Below are positions 57,999-64,000 of a stretch of DNA of 64,000 bases, piece after piece. The translations under genes and the position numbers were made by a program. Source of the DNA: Streptomyces collinus (GTDB lineage Bacteria > Actinomycetota > Actinomycetes > Streptomycetales > Streptomycetaceae); the NCBI RefSeq assembly GCF_031348265.1, contig NZ_CP133771.1:3782001-3846000 (forward strand), read 5' to 3'. Position 1 is the first letter of the stretch. Every line of letters starts with the position of its first letter. Under the pieces are notes generated by a model that did not search any database, was not told where the DNA came from, and worked only from the letters and a program-made list of their open reading frames with translations.

Positions 57999-60410
57999 TC
58001 AGGCGGTGCGCGCCGTGCCCGTGCCCTTCTCCGCGTCCAGTGCGTACACGCAGCGGTCCTTGCTGCACGCGTACACCACCCCGTCCCGGACGACCGGGGA
58101 GCCGGTGATCTCGCCGCCGGTGGCGAGTTTCCAGCGCAGCCGGCCGTCGTCGGCCTTCAGGGTGTACAGCAGGTGGTCGGTGGAGCCGAAGTGGATACGG
58201 CCCTCGGCCACCGAGGGAGCGCCGACGATGTCGCCGCCCGCCTGGAAGCGCCACTTGGGCGTGCCGGTGACCGCGTCGAGGGTGTAGAGGCCCTTGCCGC
58301 TGCCCACGTGGACGTGTCCCGCTGCGACCAGGACGGGGTCGACGCAGGAGCGGGCCTCGGTGGCGATGCGCCAGCGGTCGCGGCCGTCGGTGGCGTCGAG
58401 GGCGTAGACCGTGCCGAGGTAGTCGGCGAGGTAGAGGCCGCCGCCGGTGACGGCCGGGCCGGGGACGAAGGTGGGCGGGCAGAGGAACACGGCCGGGGCC
58501 TCGAAGTGCCACTTCACGTGCCCGGCGGCCACGTCGAGGGCGAGGACGCGGGTGCCGGCGCAGACGTAGACGTAGCCGTCGGTGGCCTGGGTGAGCCGGA
58601 TGGGGACGCCGCCGCAGGAGGCCGCGTCGCCGATCGGGTACGACCAGCGCTCGTCGCCGGTGCGGGCGTCCAGGGCGCGCAGCCGGGCGTCCTGCCACAC
58701 GTAGACCGTGCCGTCGTGCAGGGCGGGTCCTGCCTCCGGGGACTCGAAGTCCGACTGGCAGCCGGTGATCTCCCACAGCTTCTGGCCGCCGGAGGCCTCC
58801 CAGCCCTGGACGCCGCCGCCGCGGGTGCCGGTGACGACGGTGCCGCGGTCGGCCTGGAGCGTGTAGACCCAGGCGTCCGTCTGGAGGCGCCAGAGGTCGG
58901 CGCCCTCACGGGCGTCCAGGGCGAACAGCGTGGGTCCGTCGGAGGCGTGGATACGGCCGTCCGCGACCGCCATGGACCAGGCGACGTCCCGGGTCTTGAA
59001 GCGGCGGCGGCCGGTGGCGACGTCCAGGGCGTGCACCTCGAAGGAGGTGACGTAGACCAGGTCGTCGGCGACCGAGGGCGTGCCCCAGACGTCGTTGGAC
59101 ATGCGGAAGCGCCAGGGCCGCCAGCCTCCGGCCTGCTCCGGCGGCGCGGCCGGGGCGGGAGGGGTGGTGACGGCGGGGCCGACGGCGGGGTCCGTGCCGT
59201 TGACACCGGGGCGGGGTTTGGACCAGGAGGCGGCGAGGGCGGCCTCCGGCCGGGGCGCCATGACGGCGGCGGCGCGCACGTCGGCGACGCGCGGGCCCGG
59301 GCCGATGGGCACCGGGGCGCCGGCGAGGCGGACCGGGCCGGTGTCGGGGCCGCTGGGGGCACCTCCCTGCCCGAGCGAAGCCGAGAGCTTGGGGGAGGGC
59401 GCGGGCACCGGGACGACGGGGTCGTGCGCGGGCGGGGGCGGGATGGGCGCGGGGCCGGGGACGGGTCGTCCGCCGCCGCTGCGGCCGGCGCCGGGGGCGG
59501 GCTTGCCGGCCGGGCGGCCGTTGCGGCGGGACTCGATCAGGCCCACGGCCCGCTCGGGCAGCCACGCGGAGGCCGTGCCGCTGTCGTCGGAGCCGGAGCC
59601 GAAGAGGTGGGGGGCCAGCTGGGCCTGGAGGTCGGCCGGGTTGGGGCGGGCCGTCGGGTCCATCTGCATACAGGACTCGATGAGCGGCCGCAGCTCGTCC
59701 GGCAGCCCTTCGAGGTCGGGGCCCTCGCGCAGCAGCATGAAGACCGTCTCGACCGGGTTGGCGCCATGGAAGGGCGGGTGGCCGGTGGCGGCGAAGACCA
59801 GCATGGAGCCCAGGGAGAAGACGTCGCTGGCGCCGGTGACGCTGCGGGAGTCCTTGGCCTGCTCGGGGGACATGTAGGCGGGCGTGCCGACGGCGACGTT
59901 CGTCATCGTCAAACGTGTGTTCGAGACGCCCGACGCGATGCCGAAGTCGATCACCCGGGGTCCGTCCTCGACGACGAGGACGTTCGACGGCTTGAGGTCC
60001 CGGTGCACCAGGCCCGCGCCGTGGATGGACTGGAGCGCCTCGGCCACACCCGCCGCGAGCCAGCGCACCGCCTGGGCCGGCATCGGGCCGCAGTCGTTCA
60101 CTATCTCCTCAAGGGAGGGCGCGGGGACGTAGGCGGTGGCCAGCCACGGCACGGCGGCGCGCGGGTCGGCGTCCACGACCGCGGCCGTGTAGAAGCCGGA
60201 GACGGCGCGGGCCGCCTCCACCTCACGCGTGAAGCGGACCCGGAACAGCTGGTCCTCGGCCAGCTCCGTCCGGACGGTCTTGATCGCCACGCGCCGGCCG
60301 GACGCCGAACGCGCGAGATAGACCAGCCCCATGCCGCCGGCACCCAGCCGTCCCAGCACCTCGAACGGCCCGATCCGCCGCGGATCGTGCTGCGTCAGCT
60401 GATCCACCAC
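57999..60410 (-). CDS. afsK: AfsK, serine/threonine kinase with PQQ beta-propeller
   Basis: Phosphorylates AfsR and, in S. coelicolor, polarity proteins. The 803-residue protein has a kinase domain (about 14-275), a Pro/Gly/Ala-rich linker (about 290-430) and a seven- to eight-blade PQQ-type propeller (about 440-795). Kinase landmarks are G23-G28 loop GAGGMG, Lys44, HRD 136-138, DFG 155-157 and Thr165/168/170 in the activation segment. With GTG 60410 the numbering puts Thr168 exactly where AfsK is known to be activated, supporting this start. No membrane helix seen. Confidence 0.95.
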   Translation of the reverse strand: MVDQLTQHDPRRIGPFEVLGRLGAGGMGLVYLARSASGRRVAIKTVRTELAEDQLFRVRFTREVEAARAVSGFYTAAVVDADPRAAVPWLATAYVPAPSLEEIVNDCGPMPAQAVRWLAAGVAEALQSIHGAGLVHRDLKPSNVLVVEDGPRVIDFGIASGVSNTRLTMTNVAVGTPAYMSPEQAKDSRSVTGASDVFSLGSMLVFAATGHPPFHGANPVETVFMLLREGPDLEGLPDELRPLIESCMQMDPTARPNPADLQAQLAPHLFGSGSDDSGTASAWLPERAVGLIESRRNGRPAGKPAPGAGRSGGGRPVPGPAPIPPPPAHDPVVPVPAPSPKLSASLGQGGAPSGPDTGPVRLAGAPVPIGPGPRVADVRAAAVMAPRPEAALAASWSKPRPGVNGTDPAVGPAVTTPPAPAAPPEQAGGWRPWRFRMSNDVWGTPSVADDLVYVTSFEVHALDVATGRRRFKTRDVAWSMAVADGRIHASDGPTLFALDAREGADLWRLQTDAWVYTLQADRGTVVTGTRGGGVQGWEASGGQKLWEITGCQSDFESPEAGPALHDGTVYVWQDARLRALDARTGDERWSYPIGDAASCGGVPIRLTQATDGYVYVCAGTRVLALDVAAGHVKWHFEAPAVFLCPPTFVPGPAVTGGGLYLADYLGTVYALDATDGRDRWRIATEARSCVDPVLVAAGHVHVGSGKGLYTLDAVTGTPKWRFQAGGDIVGAPSVAEGRIHFGSTDHLLYTLKADDGRLRWKLATGGEITGSPVVRDGVVYACSKDRCVYALDAEKGTGTARTA

Positions 60411-60603
60411 TCTGCCTGCCACCTCCCCGTACGAGCCGCGCCAAAGCCACATGTTCCACGCGACCCCGTGCAGCGTCTCACCACCGCACCGCCATGGCGG
60501 CACGCACCCTGATTCTTCCTGGCCGGAGCCCTGGTTGCGAACCCGGTGACAATTAGGATGTCTCGCAGGATAAGTGATCAAACGATGACCAAACAATGCC
60601 TGC

Positions 60604-61326
60604 TCAGCGGCGCAGCAGCGCGAAGGAGGCCCCCTGATCGTCCGTGACGACGGCGACCTCGCCGTACGAGGTCTCGAACGGCGGGGCCTGGACCCGGCCG
60701 CCGAGCCGCCGCACGTCCTCCAGCGCCGTCGGCACGTCCTCGACGGCGAAGTGCACGAGGAAGTGGGGCGGCATCTGCGTGGGGAACACGTCGGAGACGG
60801 GGGCGCGGCCGAAGTCGGGGTCGGCGTCCTCCCCGAACAGGGCCTCCTGGAAGAGATCGCCGTAGAAGGTGTTGGCGGCCTCGGTGTCGCGGGCGTACAG
60901 CTCGGCCCAGGCGAAGGTGCCCGGCTCGTGCCGCTTGCCGAAGCCGGGGTGCTCCTCCGGCTGCCACAGGGCGAAGACGGCGCCCTCGGGGTCGGTGACG
61001 AGCGCGGTGACGCCCAGTTCCCCGGCGGGTACCGGCGCCGAGACGATCTGCCCGCCCGCGTCCCGGATGCGCCGGGCCAGGGCGGGTGCGTCCGGGGTCG
61101 CGAAGTACACCGTCCAGACGGTCGGCAGCCGGCCGTCCACCTTGCGGACCAGCGCGGCCACGGGTTCGTCGTCCTTCAGCGCCTGCGCGAAGGAGCCGAA
61201 CCAGTCCTCGAAGGTCCACCCGAAAAGTTCACCGTAGAACCGCTTGCCCGCCTCGACGTCGGGAAGTTGCGCGTCCACCCAGCAGGGGACGCCCTCTCCG
61301 TACACCGATGCCCTGTTTTCGGCCAT
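60604..61326 (-). CDS. VOC-family (glyoxalase-like) protein in the kbpA position
   Basis: A 240-residue protein with two vicinal-oxygen-chelate modules: [26 protein letters not shown] (residues 12-37) and [24 protein letters not shown] (about 125-148), each followed by a metal/ligand strand. It lies next to afsK where S. coelicolor has kbpA, whose product binds and restrains AfsK; whether this is the same protein is inferred from position and length only. ATG 61326. Confidence 0.72.
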   Translation of the reverse strand: MAENRASVYGEGVPCWVDAQLPDVEAGKRFYGELFGWTFEDWFGSFAQALKDDEPVAALVRKVDGRLPTVWTVYFATPDAPALARRIRDAGGQIVSAPVPAGELGVTALVTDPEGAVFALWQPEEHPGFGKRHEPGTFAWAELYARDTEAANTFYGDLFQEALFGEDADPDFGRAPVSDVFPTQMPPHFLVHFAVEDVPTALEDVRRLGGRVQAPPFETSYGEVAVVTDDQGASFALLRR

Positions 61327-61447
61327 GTCGCCAACGTAACCGCGACTGCCGCGCCCCGCAGACCAGGCACACAGCCTTCGCGCTCCCCCGCACCCCATTT
61401 GCAGTCGGCCGAATCGCGCCCCGATCGCGCCTCGGTAAGCTGACGGC

Positions 61448-62095
61448 ATGACAGGACAAGTGCGTACCGTCGACGGCCGCGTGGCCGGCAGGCGTGGGCA
61501 GGCGACCCGGCAGAAGCTGCTCGACTGCCTCAGCGAGATGCTCAGCTCCTCCCCGTACCGGGACGTCAAAGTCATCGATGTGGCCCGGAAGGCGGGCACT
61601 TCGCCCGCGACCTTCTACCAGTACTTCCCGGACGTCGAGGGCGCCGTCCTGGAGATCGCCGAGCAAATGGCGACCGAGGGCGCCGCGTTGACGGAGCTGC
61701 TGGAGGGCCGCTCCTGGGCCGGCAAGGCCGGCTGGCAGACGGCACAGGAACTCGTCGACGGCTTCCTGGAGTTCTGGCGCAAGAACGACGCGATCCTCCG
61801 GGTCGTCGATCTCGGCGCCGCCGAGGGTGACAAGCGCTTCTACAAACTCCGGATGAAGATCCTCAACTCGGTGAACAACTCCCTCGCGGACGCCGTCGCC
61901 GAGCTCCAGGCCAAGGGCAGGGTCGACAAGGACGTGAACCCGGCGGCCGTGGCCGGCTCGCTCGTCGCGATGCTCGCGGCCGTCGCCTCCCACCAGAAGG
62001 GTTTCTCCTCCTGGGGCGTGAAGCAGGCCGAACTGAAACCGAACCTCGCCCTGTTGGTGCACCTGGGCGTCACCGGCCGGAAGCCGACGAAATAG
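61448..62095 (+). CDS. TetR-family regulator, candidate for the TCTGACG-N3-CGTCAGA regulon
   Basis: A 215-residue protein. Its helix-turn-helix at residues 18-62 has the sequence QATRQKLLDCLSEML, DVKVIDVARKAGTSPATFYQYF. The helical ligand domain contains FYKLRMKILNSVNNSLADAV. It is divergent from the VOC gene. A GCTGACG half-site at 61439-61445 abuts its own start, which hints at autoregulation by the regulon motif. TetR dimers bind such palindromes, and no other TetR in the window fits as well; the one at 27644 has its own operator. Confidence 0.85.
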   Translation: MTGQVRTVDGRVAGRRGQATRQKLLDCLSEMLSSSPYRDVKVIDVARKAGTSPATFYQYFPDVEGAVLEIAEQMATEGAALTELLEGRSWAGKAGWQTAQELVDGFLEFWRKNDAILRVVDLGAAEGDKRFYKLRMKILNSVNNSLADAVAELQAKGRVDKDVNPAAVAGSLVAMLAAVASHQKGFSSWGVKQAELKPNLALLVHLGVTGRKPTK

Positions 62096-62146
62096 CGCGG
62101 CGCAACGGTCTCTTACGCATCCAAGTCCTGTCTGGCAGGCGGTGGT

Positions 62147-62650
62147 TCACGCAGGTGGACCGCCGCCTGTCGCGCTTTCCCGCCTCGGCACGAGCCGGAA
62201 CACCCGGATCTCCCGTTCCACCCGCGCCTGGTACGCCGCGTACGGCGGCCAGAACGCCAGCAGCGCCCGCCATGCCGCCGCCCGCTCCTCACCCGCCAGC
62301 AGCACGGCCGTGACCGGGACGTCCCGGCCCTTCCAGCTGATCTCCGCATCGGGATGCGCGAGCAGGTTGTGACTCCAGGCGGGATGCCCCGGCCGCCCGA
62401 AGTTGGACCCGACGAGGATCCAGCGGCGCCCGCCGCCCTCGGGCATGCAGGCCAGCGGCGTACGACGGGGCAGTCCGCTCCTCGCCCCGGTCGAGGTCAG
62501 CACCACACCGGGGAGCAGTTGAGCGCTGAGCAGCACCTTTCCCCGGGTGAGCCGGTGGACGGCCCGGTCGAGGGCGGGCACCACGTGCGGCGCCACCCGC
62601 GCGAAGCCTCTGGTCGACGACACCTTCTGCACCACACGCGCACCCCTCAT
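62147..62650 (-). CDS. Nitroreductase-family deazaflavin (F420)-dependent reductase
   Basis: A 167-residue Ddn-type protein: VVLTSTGARSGLPRRTPLACMP, WILVGSNFGRPGHPAWSHNLLAHPDAEISWKGRDV, FWPPYAAYQARVEREIRVFRL. F420H2 would supply electrons for enone or quinone reduction. ATG 62650 overlaps the acyl-CoA dehydrogenase TGA (ATGA), so the two are coupled and probably act in one pathway. The gap 62096-62146 shows no terminator. Confidence 0.88.
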   Translation of the reverse strand: MRGARVVQKVSSTRGFARVAPHVVPALDRAVHRLTRGKVLLSAQLLPGVVLTSTGARSGLPRRTPLACMPEGGGRRWILVGSNFGRPGHPAWSHNLLAHPDAEISWKGRDVPVTAVLLAGEERAAAWRALLAFWPPYAAYQARVEREIRVFRLVPRRESATGGGPPA

Positions 62651-63840
62651 GTGCCGGCCTCCTCGAAGACGTGTGCCGCGTCGGCCGCGTGCGCCCGCAG
62701 CCGGTGCACCGGCCCGAACAGCAGCTCGTCGCCCGCGGCACGCTTGAAGTACAGGTGAGCCTCGTGCTCCCAGGTGAACCCGATGCCGCCGTGCAGCTGG
62801 ATCCCCTCGGCGGCGGCGCGGCGCAGCGCTTCGAGCGCCTGGGCGAGGGCGAGGGAGCCGGCCGTCTCCGCCCCGGGGGCCGGGGCCGCGGCGGCCCAGG
62901 CCGCGTAGTACGCCGCCGACCGGGCCGCCTGGACCTGGACGTAGGCGTCGGCCAGCCGGTGCTTGACCGCCTGGAAGGAGCCGACCGGCCTGCCGAACTG
63001 CTCGCGCTGCCCCACGTACTCGACGGTCCGCTCCAGCACCCGGCCGGCGGCCCCCACGGCCTCGGCGGCGAGGCAGGCGGCGGCGGTGCCGCCGAGCCGG
63101 GCCAGGGCGGAGAGGGCGTCGGCGGCCTCGTCGCCCAGCAACTCGGCCGGCACGTCGCGCAGTTGGATGCGCCCCTGCGGGCGGGTGGCGTCCAGGGTGG
63201 TCTGCCGTACCCGGGTGAGGCCGGCGGCGTCCCCGTGCACGAGGAAGAGCAGCACGCGCGACCGGGCGAAACCCCCGGTGTGCGCGGCGACCACGAGCAG
63301 CTCGGCACTGTGCCCGTCGAGTACCTGGTCGACCTGCCCGTACACCCGCCAGCAGCCCTCCGCCCGCCGGGCCTGCACGCCCCCGGCCCGCCCCCCGCCG
63401 GCCCACTGCCCGCGCCGGTCGTGGCCGGTGAGCGCGAGGGCGGTGGCGAGAGCGGGCCCCGGTACGGCGAGGGCGGCGGTGAGTCCGCCGGAGGCGATGC
63501 GCGGCAGGAGCCCGGCGCGCTGGGCGCCGGTGCCGAGGGCGAGCAGCAGCGGGGCGGCGAGGACGGCGGTGGCCAGCAGGGGGGTGGGGGCGAGGGCCCG
63601 GCCCGTCTCCTCGCAGGCCAGGGCCATCTCGGTCACCGTGCCGCCGACTCCGCCGCAGGTCTCGGGGAGCGCCAGTCCGGGCAGCCCCAGGTGCCCGGCG
63701 AGGGCGGTCCACAGCGCCCGGTCGTGTCCGGCCGGGGTGTCGACGGCGGCCCGCAGCTCTTGTGGACCGCACCGCTTGTCGAGCAGGTCGCGCAGGGTGC
63801 GGCGGATCTCTTCCTGTTCGTCGGTGAAGCGGGCGTCCAT
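62647..63840 (-). CDS. Acyl-CoA dehydrogenase (FadE-like)
   Basis: A 397-residue flavoenzyme: FTDEQEEIRRTLRDLLDKRCG, LALPETCGGVGGT, EYVGQREQFGRPVGSFQAVKHRLADAYVQVQ, GIQLHGGIGFTWEHEAHLYFKRA. Single ACADs of this kind in steroid clusters often pair with a second subunit, which may lie beyond the right edge. ATG 63840; operator F lies 19 bases upstream. It introduces the double bond for the hydratase. Confidence 0.9.
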   Translation of the reverse strand: MDARFTDEQEEIRRTLRDLLDKRCGPQELRAAVDTPAGHDRALWTALAGHLGLPGLALPETCGGVGGTVTEMALACEETGRALAPTPLLATAVLAAPLLLALGTGAQRAGLLPRIASGGLTAALAVPGPALATALALTGHDRRGQWAGGGRAGGVQARRAEGCWRVYGQVDQVLDGHSAELLVVAAHTGGFARSRVLLFLVHGDAAGLTRVRQTTLDATRPQGRIQLRDVPAELLGDEAADALSALARLGGTAAACLAAEAVGAAGRVLERTVEYVGQREQFGRPVGSFQAVKHRLADAYVQVQAARSAAYYAAWAAAAPAPGAETAGSLALAQALEALRRAAAEGIQLHGGIGFTWEHEAHLYFKRAAGDELLFGPVHRLRAHAADAAHVFEEAGT

Positions 63841-63858
63841 GGGGCACCTCTCTCCGCA

Positions 63859-63875
63859 TCTGACGGTGCGTCATA
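63859..63875. promoter_or_regulatory. Regulon operator, site F (TCTGACGGTGCGTCATA)
   Basis: Perfect TCTGACG arm and a CGTCATA arm (6 of 7) around GTG, 19 bases upstream of the acyl-CoA dehydrogenase start. Confidence 0.72.
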
Positions 63876-63924
63876 TTAGGGCGGCGGAACAGGGAAGCCC
63901 AGAGCCCTGCCGCGCCCACCCGAA

Positions 63925-63941
63925 ACTGATGTACCGTCAGA
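63925..63941. promoter_or_regulatory. Regulon operator, site G (ACTGATGTACCGTCAGA)
   Basis: Perfect CGTCAGA arm and a 5/7 arm around TAC, four bases before the thiolase ATG at 63945. With site F it forms another divergent pair, as E1/E2 do. Confidence 0.68.
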
Positions 63942-63944
63942 TAC

Positions 63945-64000
63945 ATGGTGGCCCGGAGGAAAGTGGCCGTCGTCGGCGCGGCCCTCTCGGACTGTGGCCG
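63945..64000 (+). CDS. Thiolase or SCP-x-type protein, 3' end outside the window
   Basis: Only 18 complete codons are visible: MVARRKVAVVGAALSDCG. KVAVVGxxLSDCG is the usual start of SCP-x-type thiolases and acetyl-CoA acetyltransferases of actinobacteria. Operator G overlaps its promoter, and it is divergent from the acyl-CoA dehydrogenase, so it most likely ends the same beta-oxidation-like pathway. No catalytic residues are visible. Confidence 0.7.
   Translation, partial: MVARRKVAVVGAALSDCG

Noticed and set aside
61439..61445. GCTGACG before the TetR start as a ninth regulon operator
   Set aside because: The second arm is absent (TGACAGG instead of CGTCAG), so it is kept only as a hint of autoregulation.
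62147..63946. A 599-residue reading extending the Ddn-type reductase upstream
   Set aside because: The extension is an Arg/Gly/Pro-rich shadow of the acyl-CoA dehydrogenase in another frame; family motifs begin at ATG 62650.

Overview
This is very GC-rich actinobacterial chromosome, almost certainly Streptomyces. Codons nearly always end in G or C, GTG starts are common (one TTG), and there are GGAGG-type ribosome sites and ATGA/GTGA start-stop overlaps. Several gene sets are Streptomyces hallmarks: afsR-afsS-afsK, XRE/DUF397 pairs, DUF574 methyltransferase and GPP34. The order fbiC, afsR, afsS, afsK, VOC gene, TetR, together with the DUF397/XRE/GPP34/D,D-carboxypeptidase block, resembles from memory the SCO4421-SCO4442 stretch of S. 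coelicolor. No search was run.

Layout. Positions 1-2.2 kb hold decayed or orphan material: a 5'-truncated Cys/His-rich gene, a GNAT relic, small membrane proteins and a PQQ-repeat stump. Positions 2.3-3.9 kb hold a GH11 xylanase coupled to a CE4 deacetylase. At 4-5.2 kb is a ScoMcrA-like type IV restriction enzyme (head, sulfur-binding and HNH domains). Positions 5.3-12 kb hold small metabolic and regulatory genes (DUF574, AbiEii-like, MarR, ArsR/MFS pair, glutathione peroxidase, MerR). Positions 12-19.3 kb hold DUF397 plus XRE, GPP34, a D,D-carboxypeptidase with a giant acidic tail and a polytopic membrane protein. Positions 19.4-24 kb hold a frameshifted, active-site-poor ADP-ribosylglycohydrolase, a beta-propeller phytase and a sodium/solute symporter. 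Positions 25.5-29.4 kb include the scar of a deleted ATPase/XRE/DUF397 locus and a TetR/hydrolase pair. Positions 29.4-33.1 kb carry envelope glycosylation genes (YkuD-like protein, GT2, GtrA, GT-C-like). At 33.1-36.9 kb are FO synthase (coenzyme F420) and an F420-type LLM oxidoreductase. Positions 37-39.9 kb hold a PHP hydrolase, an EEP hydrolase and a deazaflavin-dependent reductase.

From 39.9 kb to the right edge, a catabolic gene set is interleaved with the antibiotic-regulatory genes afsR (47.6 kb), afsS (50.8 kb) and afsK (58-60.4 kb). It contains aldehyde dehydrogenase, two amidohydrolases, two LLM oxidoreductases, an SDR, acyl-CoA synthetase, an Ltp2-like aldolase with its DUF35 partner, enoyl-CoA hydratase, acyl-CoA dehydrogenase, a second deazaflavin-dependent reductase and the start of another thiolase. 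A second SDR/EthD-like pair lies at 23.8-25.5 kb.

The most striking signal is a 17-bp palindrome, TCTGACG-N3-CGTCAGA, present eight times. Every copy lies just upstream of one of these catabolic genes, so they look like one TetR-type regulon spread over about 40 kb and wrapped around the AfsK/AfsR/AfsS cascade. The pathway resembles CoA-thioester degradation of a steroid- or terpenoid-like acid with F420-dependent redox steps. The substrate is unknown. No tRNA, rRNA, CRISPR array, insertion sequence or prophage was recognised.
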